A stretch of 64,000 nucleotides of DNA, taken from an uncultured Clostridia bacterium (GTDB lineage: Bacteria > Bacillota > Clostridia > TANB77 > CAG-508). The stretch spans positions 1 through 64,000 of the forward strand of contig CAKPLT010000002.1 in assembly GCA_934167755.1 (NCBI GenBank). Reading direction: 5' to 3'. The notes below the pieces were generated by a model, which was given only the letters and a program-made list of their open reading frames with translations, searched no databases and was not told the DNA's origin. This document shows positions 32,242-41,215 of the stretch, piece by piece. A program made the position numbers and the translations under genes. The first letter of the stretch is position 1. Every line of letters begins with the position of its first letter.

Positions 32242-32309
32242 TTTTACCAGTAGGGACACTCATAAATGGTAACTTTTTTTACCATTTATGAGTGTCCCTA
32301 CTGGTAAAA
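32242..32309. repeat. Near-perfect palindrome, GGGACACTC type
   Basis: Arms of about 31 bases (32242-32272 and 32279-32309) pair around a 6-base loop. They contain ACCAGTAGGGACACTCATAA and its complement. It is intergenic, upstream of both mutL and the Cys-rich small ORF. It shares GGGAC and the terminal TTACC/GGTAA with the element at 25.0 kb. Confidence 0.9.
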
Positions 32310-32406
32310 TGTAACACATTTTCAAAAATACCATATTATATATTATCAAAAGAAAATCCTAAAGATTTACTTTAGTTAAGATTGTTTTTCGAAAGGGGGG
32401 TTTTAT

Positions 32407-32520
32407 ATGCCAGAGAATAGAGGATGCGGATGTGGTTTCGGTGATGATTGCTGCTGGATCATAATCTTAATACTTTTAATTTGTTTCTGTTGCGGTGGTA
32501 ACAGAGGAGGATGTTGCTAG
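32407..32520 (+). CDS. Cysteine-rich small hydrophobic protein, 37 residues
   Basis: MPENRGCGCGFGDDCCWI begins the protein; a short hydrophobic run (IIILILLICF) and a GGNRGGCC tail follow. Eight of 37 residues are cysteine. The layout resembles small YjcZ-type or Cys/Gly-rich spore proteins, but identity is uncertain. AAAGGGGGG lies six bases before the ATG, and a strong terminator follows, so expression is likely. It is the only plus-strand gene between 12.5 and 64 kb. Confidence 0.7.
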   Translation: MPENRGCGCGFGDDCCWIIILILLICFCCGGNRGGCC

Positions 32521-32572
32521 TCCTTTGGACATATAAATTAATAGAAAATAATTAAAATTTTTCTATCAAACA

Positions 32573-32610
32573 AATAAAAAGAAGCCCCCTTTTGGGAGGT
32601 TTCTTTTTAT
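32573..32610. terminator. Bidirectional terminator
   Basis: AATAAAAAGAAGCCCCC and GGGAGGTTTCTTTTTATT pair around TTTT, with flanking A and T runs. It lies between the convergent ends at 32520 and 32622. Confidence 0.85.
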
Positions 32611-32621
32611 TCTCGTATTAT

Positions 32622-33998
32622 CTATTTTATTTTTCTTGATTTATATCCCAAAAAAGCTATTGTTCCAATTCCAATTATCATAATAGCAACTGGTACTAAT
32701 TGTAGTCCAGCTTTTGGTATTGGTGTTGGTGCGATGTCTTCTACAAGTTTTATTTTAGGAGTCACATCAGATGTCTTGCTTTTATTTTCCCCGTCTACAT
32801 CTTTATATCCAATATCTACTTTTTCGTTTGTATCAAGTATTTTATTAATAATTGTTTCATCAAATTCATTATTCAATGTTAGTCTATATTGGATTGTTGC
32901 TGTTTGTCCTGCTTGTAATTTCCTAATCTTCCATGTGATGCTGTTTGTTTCTGTATCTATTTTTGGTGATATATTACTAACATCTATTCCTTCAACATAT
33001 GTCATTTCAAAATTATTAACAATATATTGTGGAAAATAATCTACAACTACTATGTCATCTAATGAATTTTCGACTGGTAATAATTCATGAAAAATTTTAT
33101 CTGTTATTGTTTTTTCAATTTCATTATCATTAATTTTATAAAATTTTCCTTTTGTTGGATTTTGTTCTGTTCCAAATACTTCTTGTATAACTTGTCCATA
33201 TGTATATGTTTTTGTTCCATCTGTTCTAAATGTTGCCTCTTCATTGCTTATCCCTGTTAACATTGTATATAATTCTATATTATTTAATGATGATAATGTC
33301 GATTTTGTTTCATTTATAACATTTGTTAATCCTTCATATGTAACTAAATCATTATATCCTACAGCTAAATTTGGTAGTCCATCTGTTAAAATTATCATAT
33401 ATTTATTTGTATTGTCATTTGTAAATTGACTTTTTGCCAACTTTATTCCTGAATCTAAATTTGTATATTGTCCAGTTCCTTTTATTTCAGAAATTTTACT
33501 TGTTAATGAACTTACATCATTTGTAAAGTCACATATTTTTTGTGCATCTGCTTCTGTGCCTGTAATTAAATATCCATTGCTATCTTTTTCAGTTCCTGTC
33601 GAAAATGTTGTTACACCTATTTTTAAAGATGTTGGATTTGCTTTAAGTAGGCTTTCAACTAATTTATTAGCAGAATTTAATACCAAATCTTTTCTTGTTG
33701 TTGTTCCACTTACAACTTCGTCCATACTACTAGAACTATCTATTACTAACATCATTTCTCCTGATGGTATTACTTCTTTTGAATTATTTGAAACTTTTAG
33801 TTGTATTGTTACTTGTTTTTTGTTTAAATCATATTCTATCATCTTTTTTTCGAATTCTGATTCTTCATTCAATTTTATTGTACATACATTGTTTTCAACT
33901 ATTTCCATTGATACATCTGTTGCTTTTGCACTTGCAAAAACACTTGTTGTTATCATTACTATTAACAAAAATATTGTTAAAGTTATTTTTTTCTTCAT
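32622..33998 (-). CDS. Secreted von Willebrand factor A domain protein with wall-anchor-like C-terminus
   Basis: A 458-residue secreted protein. Signal peptide (1-23, ending VFA), a short beta region, and a VWA domain (about 78-300) with the MIDAS motif MLVIDSSSSMDEV and ILTDGLPN. A beta domain of repeated-isopeptide style follows, then TPIPKAG, a membrane helix and GYKSRKIK. The same IPKAG-helix-basic end occurs on the protease at 14394. Likely a surface adhesin or pilus-like component. The ATG at 33998 follows GAGGTG. Confidence 0.85.
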   Translation of the reverse strand: MKKKITLTIFLLIVMITTSVFASAKATDVSMEIVENNVCTIKLNEESEFEKKMIEYDLNKKQVTIQLKVSNNSKEVIPSGEMMLVIDSSSSMDEVVSGTTTRKDLVLNSANKLVESLLKANPTSLKIGVTTFSTGTEKDSNGYLITGTEADAQKICDFTNDVSSLTSKISEIKGTGQYTNLDSGIKLAKSQFTNDNTNKYMIILTDGLPNLAVGYNDLVTYEGLTNVINETKSTLSSLNNIELYTMLTGISNEEATFRTDGTKTYTYGQVIQEVFGTEQNPTKGKFYKINDNEIEKTITDKIFHELLPVENSLDDIVVVDYFPQYIVNNFEMTYVEGIDVSNISPKIDTETNSITWKIRKLQAGQTATIQYRLTLNNEFDETIINKILDTNEKVDIGYKDVDGENKSKTSDVTPKIKLVEDIAPTPIPKAGLQLVPVAIMIIGIGTIAFLGYKSRKIK

Positions 33999-34112
33999 AT
34001 TTAACACCTCAGTTTTATTTTAATATAAAATTATAAATTATGCAATATTTTAATTTATTTTTTTATTTGCTGTAAATTTATAATTTGCTACTACATTATA
34101 AGTTCTATATAA

Positions 34113-35111
34113 CTATCTATCTAATGAATCCAAATTATCTAAGGCTTTTCCTGTTCCAAGCGCAACACAAGAAACAGCATCATTTGCAATCATAACATTT
34201 ATTCCTGTTTTTTCTTGCAATAGCTTATCCAGTCCTTCTACTAGACAGCCTCCACCTGTCATATATATTCCTCTATCACTAATGTCTGCTGAAAGTTCTG
34301 GTGGAGTCTTTTCCAATACTGAATGCACTGCATCTACTATCATCATAGCTGGTTCTATAAGTGCTTCTAACATTTCACTTGAATATACTGTTATATTTTT
34401 TGGTAATCCTGTTGCTAAGTCTCTTCCTCTTATTTCCATATCTGTATCTTGAATTTTTGGATATACACATCCTATATTTATTTTTAGGTCTTCTGCTGTT
34501 CTTTCACCTATCATTATATTATGTTTTCTTTTAATATATTTTACAATATATTCATCAAATTTATCTCCTGCAACTTTTAATGATGTACTTTCAACCGAAC
34601 CTCCTAGCGATATTACAGCTATATCTGTTGTTCCTCCTCCAATGTCTACTACCATATTCCCACATGGTTTAGCTATGTCTATCCCTGCTCCAATAGCAGC
34701 TGCTATTGGTTCTTCAATTAGAAATACTTTTCTTGCTCCTGCTTGTGTTGCAGCATCTATTACAGCTTTTTTTTCTACTTCTGTTACTCTTGATGGTATA
34801 CATATCATTGTTCTTGGTGAAAATAATGTTTTTCCATTTATTTTATTTATAAAATATTTTAACATTTTTTCTGTTACCGTATAATCTGATATTACACCTT
34901 CTCTTAGTGGTCTTGTTGCTACTATGTTTCCTGGTGTCCTTCCAAGCATTCTTCTTGCTTCTTGCCCTACTGCTAATACTTCTTTTGTGTTACTGTCTAC
35001 AGCAACTACTGATGGTTCTCTTAATACTACCCCTTTTCCTTTTACATATGCAATTACTGTTGCTGTTCCTAGGTCTATTCCTATGTCTTGTCCTAACCCA
35101 AATTTAAACAT
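34113..35111 (-). CDS. mreB: Rod-shape determining protein MreB (MreB/Mbl family)
   Basis: A 332-residue actin homologue that guides lateral wall synthesis. Phosphate and nucleotide motifs are present: DIGIDLGTATVIAYVKGKG, MVVDIGGGTTDIAVISLGG and GIYMTGGGCLVEGLD, plus EEPIAAAIGAG. mreC/mreD do not follow, which fits an Mbl- or MreBH-like copy. It is the last gene of the surface-polysaccharide run, with 80 bases and no clear terminator before it. Confidence 0.93.
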   Translation of the reverse strand: MFKFGLGQDIGIDLGTATVIAYVKGKGVVLREPSVVAVDSNTKEVLAVGQEARRMLGRTPGNIVATRPLREGVISDYTVTEKMLKYFINKINGKTLFSPRTMICIPSRVTEVEKKAVIDAATQAGARKVFLIEEPIAAAIGAGIDIAKPCGNMVVDIGGGTTDIAVISLGGSVESTSLKVAGDKFDEYIVKYIKRKHNIMIGERTAEDLKINIGCVYPKIQDTDMEIRGRDLATGLPKNITVYSSEMLEALIEPAMMIVDAVHSVLEKTPPELSADISDRGIYMTGGGCLVEGLDKLLQEKTGINVMIANDAVSCVALGTGKALDNLDSLDR

Positions 35112-35191
35112 ATTTATGCATTCCTTTCTGTTTTGCTTTTCACTTAATATATATTTTCAGCTTCCGTGTTTTTATATTTTTTCTTACTGTG

Positions 35192-35545
35192 TTATTTATT
35201 TAAATTCATTATAATAACCCCTGCAATAATTAGTGCGGCTCCACCAATTGTTGCTCCTGAAAATTTTTCTTTTAAGAATATTATTGATGCTATAACTATA
35301 CATGCTTGTGCAATTCCATTGCATATTGGTGATATAAAACTAACATTTTCAAACATCATTATGATTCTTGTAAAAAGTAAAAAGCTTATTATATAACATA
35401 CAAAACCTAAGGCACTTAACCAACTAATATTAAAGCCAAATTCTCCATTACTACTAGTTATATTACCTGTATTTCCACCTTTTTTCATTAATATTAATCC
35501 TGATACTGTAAATATCAAGTAAAAAATAATCATTAATATTTTCAT
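35192..35545 (-). CDS. EamA/SMR-like small membrane protein, possible lipid-sugar flippase subunit
   Basis: A 117-residue protein with four membrane helices and the SMR/EamA plan (FLKEKFSGATIGGAALIIAGV). It directly follows a polyprenyl-phosphate glycosyltransferase gene, an arrangement like that of small flippases (ArnE/F- or GtrA-type) that move lipid-linked sugars across the membrane, but a drug or metabolite exporter is possible. The ATG at 35545 follows AAGGAGA. Confidence 0.7.
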   Translation of the reverse strand: MKILMIIFYLIFTVSGLILMKKGGNTGNITSSNGEFGFNISWLSALGFVCYIISFLLFTRIIMMFENVSFISPICNGIAQACIVIASIIFLKEKFSGATIGGAALIIAGVIIMNLNK

Positions 35546-35571
35546 TATATCTTTTCTCCTTATTTCCATTT

Positions 35572-36525
35572 TTATTCCCTTTCTTGGTAATTTTTTTCTG
35601 TTTCTTTTATAATATATATAGGTCTATTTTTTACCTCTAAATATGTTTTAGACAAATATTGTCCAATAACTCCCATACAAAATAATTGTACACCACTAAC
35701 AAAAACTATAATACATGCAAGTGATGGCCAACCAGCTGTTGGATCACCATATACTAATGTTTTTATTATTATAAATACTATTGCCAAAAATGCAATTACA
35801 CAAAATATTATTCCTAATATAGATGATAATATTAGTGGAGTTGTAGAAAATGCTGTTATCCCTTCTAAAGCATATTTAAATAATTTCCAAAAAGACCATT
35901 TTGTTTCTCCCGCAACTCTTTCTATATTCTCATATTCAAGCCATTTTGTATCAAATCCTACAAAACTAAACAATCCTTTTGAATATCTATTATATTCTTT
36001 TAATGAAATTATTGCATCCACAACTTGTCTTTTCATTAATCTATAATCTCTTGCTCCATCAACCATTTCTATATTTGATATTTTATTTATTATTTTATAA
36101 AACATTCTTGCAAAAAAGCTTCTGATTAGTGGTTCGCCTTTTCTTGTTACTCTTCTTGTTCCAACTGAATCATATCCCTCATTTACTATTGCATTATACA
36201 TTTGTTTTAATAATGATGGTGGATCTTGTAAATCTGCATCCATTAATGTAACATAGTCTCCTGTTGATGCTTCAAGTCCTGCAAACATTGCAGATTCTTT
36301 TCCAAAATTTCTAGAAAATGAAACATATCTCACTTTGCTGTCTTTTTTTCTTAATCTTTTTATTATATCTAGTGTTTTATCCTTTGAACCATCATTTACA
36401 AATATATATTCAAAATCTGCAACTCCTTCAAAATCTTGTTTTCTTACTCTTTCCATTTCGTCATAAAACAATGGCAAAGCTTTTTCTTCATTATAGCAAG
36501 ATACTACTACTGAAATTTTTTCCAT
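35572..36525 (-). CDS. Polyprenyl-phosphate glycosyltransferase, GT2 (GtrB/DPM1-like)
   Basis: A 317-residue enzyme. The GT2 domain has VVVSCYNEEKALPLFYDEM, NDGSKDKT, FSRNFGKESAMFAGL, the metal motif MDADLQDPP and GARDYRLMKR; two membrane helices (about 235-295) close the protein. Family members charge polyprenyl phosphate with glucose or a related sugar. It lies next to the SMR-like gene, so the pair may make and flip a lipid-linked sugar. Confidence 0.9.
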   Translation of the reverse strand: MEKISVVVSCYNEEKALPLFYDEMERVRKQDFEGVADFEYIFVNDGSKDKTLDIIKRLRKKDSKVRYVSFSRNFGKESAMFAGLEASTGDYVTLMDADLQDPPSLLKQMYNAIVNEGYDSVGTRRVTRKGEPLIRSFFARMFYKIINKISNIEMVDGARDYRLMKRQVVDAIISLKEYNRYSKGLFSFVGFDTKWLEYENIERVAGETKWSFWKLFKYALEGITAFSTTPLILSSILGIIFCVIAFLAIVFIIIKTLVYGDPTAGWPSLACIIVFVSGVQLFCMGVIGQYLSKTYLEVKNRPIYIIKETEKNYQERE

Positions 36526-36561
36526 TCTTTGCTCCTTTCTAACTCCATCTTCAAATTATTT

Positions 36562-38043
36562 TTATTTTACTAATATGTTATTATTATAAAATCTAGAAAT
36601 TTTCATTAGTTCATCATTAACATATTCTAAGCCATATTTTTCTATAAGTGTTTCTTCATTTGAAAATAGATTAGTTCCAAGTCCCAATTTATTTCCTTCT
36701 ATATTTGCTCCAAGTGCTGCTAATGTTGTAGGGTATAAATCCATTGTTGAATATATTCTATTAGTATTTTCCGCTTTAATTGCTGGATTTATTATAAGGT
36801 TAATAACCTTTTTTTGATAATCTTGTCCTTCTTCTAATTCAAAGAAGTTTGACTGCATTGTTAAATGGTCTCCAGATATTACAATTGTTGTATTATTATA
36901 AAAGTCCTGTTTTTGTAACCATTTTATAAAATCTCCAACTTTTTTACTTGAACATGAAATTACATTTTTATATTGTTCATCCCATTTGTTTGGACAATCT
37001 TTACATCTATATCCATCTGGGAAATGTGTATCTGCTGTTAGCATTGTAAAATTAAACGGTTCATCTTGCTCAGCTAAATAAGATACCTTTTCTTTAGCAT
37101 ATTCAAATAATTGATCATCTGTAAATCCCCACCATATTTTTTCTGTTGCTTTATTTTCTACCTTTGCTGATTCAAAATCCCATATTTCATAATTTCCATG
37201 TTGTTCAAATAAATTTCTTCTGCCACCAAATGTTGCATCAGAGCCAAATAATAAATAATTGTGATATCCATTTTTTTGTAGGACTTGTCCTATACTATAT
37301 GCTCCTCCTAAAAATGTGCTATATTCTCCCATTGCATTATCTTCTATACTAAGTTTTAATGGTACACCTGCTGTTTGTGCTGTCATTGCTCCAACCGTCC
37401 ATGTTGTCCCATATAATGTATATGCTCCTCCTAGTTTATCTGTATTCGAAAAATTAGTATTTTCTTTTGCAAGATTTGAAATTTCAGGCATTAAATCATA
37501 TTGAGATAATCCTCCATCTTGTACTGAATAATATGTTGTTTCCATTGATTCCAAAAATATGTATATTAGATTTCTTTTTTCCTCTGGAAGTTCAATATTT
37601 ACATTTTCTGGTTTCACATATTCTTTTGCAATAAAATTTGAATCATGTGTCTGATTTTCTATATATTCTTTTATATCTGTTGTTTCAATTATTTTATTTA
37701 TATTAACAATTAATATCAATATTGAAATAGCTAGGCTTACAAATACAGTTCTTCTTCTTTCTGATGTATGAATTTCATGTATTATTTTTATATCTTTTGC
37801 CATCGGATATATTAATGCAAATGCTATTATTACTGTTGGTATTATTACTTTCCACAGACATTGTTTCATAAATATAACTATTATATCTGTATTAGTTCCT
37901 TCCATTGGTACTTTTAAATGAAATATTATTTCATCCATTGATAAGTGTCCAAATGTTTCATATAGCCAATCAACTGTAACTGTTGTTCCAAATGCAAGTA
38001 ATAGACATATTACAATGACTATACATGCTATTCTTTTTTTCAT
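36562..38043 (-). CDS. MdoB/GacH-like phosphoglycerol transferase
   Basis: A 493-residue alkaline-phosphatase/sulfatase-fold membrane enzyme. Three membrane helices (about 5-25, 62-80, 100-118), then an extracellular domain with LIYIFLESMETTYYS, where Thr170 aligns with the catalytic Thr of MdoB (ESMERTY), plus TADTHFPDG and VISGDHLTMQ metal sites. MdoB-type enzymes transfer phosphoglycerol from phosphatidylglycerol to glucans; GacH does so on streptococcal wall polysaccharide. Probably decorates the polymer made by this locus. The N-terminal membrane part is shorter than in LtaS or GacH. Confidence 0.85.
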   Translation of the reverse strand: MKKRIACIVIVICLLLAFGTTVTVDWLYETFGHLSMDEIIFHLKVPMEGTNTDIIVIFMKQCLWKVIIPTVIIAFALIYPMAKDIKIIHEIHTSERRRTVFVSLAISILILIVNINKIIETTDIKEYIENQTHDSNFIAKEYVKPENVNIELPEEKRNLIYIFLESMETTYYSVQDGGLSQYDLMPEISNLAKENTNFSNTDKLGGAYTLYGTTWTVGAMTAQTAGVPLKLSIEDNAMGEYSTFLGGAYSIGQVLQKNGYHNYLLFGSDATFGGRRNLFEQHGNYEIWDFESAKVENKATEKIWWGFTDDQLFEYAKEKVSYLAEQDEPFNFTMLTADTHFPDGYRCKDCPNKWDEQYKNVISCSSKKVGDFIKWLQKQDFYNNTTIVISGDHLTMQSNFFELEEGQDYQKKVINLIINPAIKAENTNRIYSTMDLYPTTLAALGANIEGNKLGLGTNLFSNEETLIEKYGLEYVNDELMKISRFYNNNILVK

Positions 38044-38077
38044 TTATTACACCTCTCATTTTTTGCTTTTGTTAACT

Positions 38078-39094
38078 TTAGCTATTTTTTTCCGTTTGAT
38101 TTTGTATATATTTCCAAGAATCTTTACACATATCTTCTAGTGTTTTTTCAGTTTGCCATCCAAGTTCATTTTTTGCCTTTTCTGGATTTGAATAACATGT
38201 TGCTATGTCTCCTGCTCTTCTTGGTGCAATTTTATAATTTACTGTTTTTCCTGTTGCCTTTTCAAATGCTTTTACCATATCTAAAACACTATATCCAGTT
38301 CCTGTTCCTAGATTATATATGTATATTCCTGTTTTTTCTTTTTCTAATTTTTCTAATGCTTTTAAGTGTCCTTTTGCTAAATCAACTACATGTATATAGT
38401 CTCTAACTCCTGTTCCATCTGGTGTATCATAGTCATTTCCAAATACAGATAGTTGTTCTAATTGTCCTGATGCAACTCTTACTATATATGGCATTAGATT
38501 GTTTGGAATTCCTTGTGGTTCTTCTCCTATTATTCCACTTTCATGTGCTCCTACTGGATTAAAGTATCTTAGGATTGCAATATCCCATGTATTATCTGAT
38601 TTATATAAGTCTTGTAATATTTGCTCTATAAATAGTTTTGTTGTTCCATATGGATTTGTTGTTCCTCCTATTTTACATTCTTCTGTTAGAGGAATTTTTT
38701 CTGGTTCTCCATATACTGTTGCTGATGAGCTAAATATGAATTTTTTCACATTGTATTTTCTCATTGTTTCTAATAGTACTATTGCTCCTGATATATTGTT
38801 TTCGTAATATTCTAATGGCTTTTGTACTGATTCTCCAACAGCTTTATATCCTGCAAAATTTAATACCGCTTCTATATCATTTTCTTCAAACACTTTTTCT
38901 AATGCTTTTCTGTCTAAATAATCTACTTCATAAAATTTAAAATCTTTTCCTGTTATTTTCTTTATACTTTCTAATACTTCTGGCTTGCTGTTTGAGAAAT
39001 TATCTATTATTACTATTTCTCTTCCTGCTTTTAATAGTTCTACTGCTGTGTGGCTTCCTATATATCCTGCACCACCTGTTACTAATATTGACAT
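38078..39094 (-). CDS. galE: UDP-glucose 4-epimerase GalE
   Basis: A 338-residue extended SDR. Seen: GGAGYIGSHTAVELL, FAGYKAVGESVQKP, SSSATVYGEP, the YxxxK pair in NPYGTTK, RYFNPVGAH and the C-terminal RRAGDIATCYSNPEKA. It interconverts UDP-glucose and UDP-galactose (or the GlcNAc/GalNAc pair), supplying a sugar donor for this locus. Full length, with GGAGGTG upstream. Confidence 0.95.
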   Translation of the reverse strand: MSILVTGGAGYIGSHTAVELLKAGREIVIIDNFSNSKPEVLESIKKITGKDFKFYEVDYLDRKALEKVFEENDIEAVLNFAGYKAVGESVQKPLEYYENNISGAIVLLETMRKYNVKKFIFSSSATVYGEPEKIPLTEECKIGGTTNPYGTTKLFIEQILQDLYKSDNTWDIAILRYFNPVGAHESGIIGEEPQGIPNNLMPYIVRVASGQLEQLSVFGNDYDTPDGTGVRDYIHVVDLAKGHLKALEKLEKEKTGIYIYNLGTGTGYSVLDMVKAFEKATGKTVNYKIAPRRAGDIATCYSNPEKAKNELGWQTEKTLEDMCKDSWKYIQNQTEKNS

Positions 39095-39111
39095 GCTTAC
39101 ACCTCCATTGT

Positions 39112-40050
39112 TTAATTTAATTTATCAATTGATTCTATCATATATTTGTATTTTTTAAATGTTAAGTTTATTAGCATTTCTAAATATTTTAACACAATTG
39201 TCATAATCATAAATAATCCAAAAAATGAAAAAGCTAAAAACAACATTGTTGTTGTCCATCCCTGTACAGGATGACCTCCTATAAATATAATTATTGAATA
39301 TAATGCAACTAATATTGTTGTAATAATCATTATTACAGACATTGTTAAAGAAAACTTATATCCTATATTTGTAAATAATATTAAAGAACTTGTTGCTGTA
39401 TCCATTCTATTTTTTTGTACTTGCTTATTTGTCTTTTTCTTTTTATTTTCTTCACATTTATATTCTATATTGAAAGTTTTTAATCCACAATTTGCATATA
39501 TAGCTTTACGATATGGAATTGTCGCACTTATTGAATGTACTCTATTTATAGCTCTTCTTGAAAGTATTCTGAAATTTTCTGTATTTATCTTGTATTCTGT
39601 ATTTGAATATTTATTAAATATTTTATAAAATAATGCTGAAAATTTAGTTCTACTTTTTCCATATGATGCACTTACTATATCAAATCCTTGTAAACATTTA
39701 TCATATATATCTAATACTATTTGTTTTTCTTTTTCAGAAATCATACTATCAAATTCATAAACAAAATCACCAATTGCCATATCAACTCCAGCATTCATAG
39801 CAAGTTCAACACCTTGATAATAGCTCATATTTATTACACTTAGTACTTCATTTTCTAATGTATTTGCAAATTCTTTTATTTTACTTATAGAATTATCTGT
39901 TGATGCATCATTTACGCATATTATTTCATATTTGTTAAATTTTTCTTTTAATACTTCATTAATATTTTTTAACATATCTTTTATTTCATTTTCATTATTA
40001 TAAACATATATAACTGCTGATGCAAAATTTTTTTCTTTATTTTTTATCAT
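39112..40050 (-). CDS. GT2 glycosyltransferase with C-terminal membrane helices
   Basis: A 312-residue protein with a GT2 fold (VIYVYNNENEIKDML, NDASTDNS, then a changed metal site EFDSMIS instead of DxD near 117) and two membrane helices near 230-290. It looks like a DPM1-type enzyme, but the metal motif and the usual DQGP/QDPP are weak, so activity could be altered. It overlaps the next gene upstream by 14 bases, implying translational coupling. Confidence 0.8.
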   Translation of the reverse strand: MIKNKEKNFASAVIYVYNNENEIKDMLKNINEVLKEKFNKYEIICVNDASTDNSISKIKEFANTLENEVLSVINMSYYQGVELAMNAGVDMAIGDFVYEFDSMISEKEKQIVLDIYDKCLQGFDIVSASYGKSRTKFSALFYKIFNKYSNTEYKINTENFRILSRRAINRVHSISATIPYRKAIYANCGLKTFNIEYKCEENKKKKTNKQVQKNRMDTATSSLILFTNIGYKFSLTMSVIMIITTILVALYSIIIFIGGHPVQGWTTTMLFLAFSFFGLFMIMTIVLKYLEMLINLTFKKYKYMIESIDKLN

Positions 40051-41167
40051 TTCTTAACACCTCATCTAAATCATATACTGTATTAATTTTTCCAGATAGC
40101 ACACTTATAAAAGTAGGATTTGTAGTAAATTGTTTTATTACTGTTGGTCTTGAATCATCTATTTCTGATGCTTTAAATATTGGTTTCATTGAAAATAATG
40201 ATTCTTTATATGTAAATCCGTACTCGTCTTTCAAATAGTTTCTTGCCAAATTAGACATATATGGCCATGCACTTTCAGGTTTTGCTGGGCAATCATTACA
40301 ATTGCCCAAATTCTCTTTTGTACAAAATCCTTTACTTCTTTTCTGACATTCAAATGTTGGTAAACTGTCATAGCTTGTCTTGTGTGGAGTAAATGTTACA
40401 GAAGTTAATGAATGATATCCTGTTTTTCCAAATGGCATTATTGAGAAAAATGGACCATCCATTACTGTTATTCCTGTATTTTTTAATCTTTCGTCTACAT
40501 CACACAATATAATTTCACATAGTTCATATTTTATTTTAAACTTTTCAATTCCCATTTTGTCTAATATTTCATTTGCACCTGCATATGTACAATTTAAAAG
40601 AAATTTCGTTTCATATATTTCATCATTTTTTAGTTTTATTTCATAGTAGTCTTTAACTTGTTTTATTGTGTCTATATTTACATTATATTTTATTTTTACA
40701 TTTGGATACTTGTCCAATTCTTCTAAAAAATACTTTTTCAAAATTTGTGCATCATATGTATATTCTTTGGTTAAAAATGTTCCGTCACACATATTAGGTT
40801 TAAAATATTTATTATTTGATAATTCTTCACATGGAATATTAGCATTTTTACAAAATTGTTTAAATTGCTCTGCATTAGTCCATGAAAAATTACTTGATGT
40901 TGCATATACTTGATCAAATTCAGATAAAATTGAAAAGTCAAAATCTTTATTGAATCTTTCAAAATACCCTGCTGATTTTATGGCAGTTGAATATGATCTT
41001 GGATAATGATATCCCATATGTACTCTTGCTTGATTTATATAAGTTGCTCTTTTAAAAGCTTCTGAATCTTTTTCTAGTACGATTATTTTTTCATTGTTTT
41101 TAGCACAATACAATGCTGAGTATAATCCATAAATTCCTGCTCCTATTATTATTTTATCATATTCCAT
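40037..41167 (-). CDS. FAD-dependent oxidoreductase, DAO-like
   Basis: A 376-residue protein with an N-terminal FAD-binding Rossmann motif GAGIYGLYSALYCAKNNEKI and glutamate at VLEKD. A region near 48-60 reads INQARVHMGYHYPRS, typical of flavoproteins in polysaccharide loci. A cluster of cysteines (CQKRSKGFCTKENLGNCNDC, about 276-295) may bind metal. Substrate unknown. It overlaps the GT2 gene that follows. Confidence 0.8.
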   Translation of the reverse strand: MEYDKIIIGAGIYGLYSALYCAKNNEKIIVLEKDSEAFKRATYINQARVHMGYHYPRSYSTAIKSAGYFERFNKDFDFSILSEFDQVYATSSNFSWTNAEQFKQFCKNANIPCEELSNNKYFKPNMCDGTFLTKEYTYDAQILKKYFLEELDKYPNVKIKYNVNIDTIKQVKDYYEIKLKNDEIYETKFLLNCTYAGANEILDKMGIEKFKIKYELCEIILCDVDERLKNTGITVMDGPFFSIMPFGKTGYHSLTSVTFTPHKTSYDSLPTFECQKRSKGFCTKENLGNCNDCPAKPESAWPYMSNLARNYLKDEYGFTYKESLFSMKPIFKASEIDDSRPTVIKQFTTNPTFISVLSGKINTVYDLDEVLRNDKK

Positions 41168-41215
41168 TTTATTTTCATTCCTTTCCCAAAATACTGATAA
41201 AATTTAAAATCTTTA

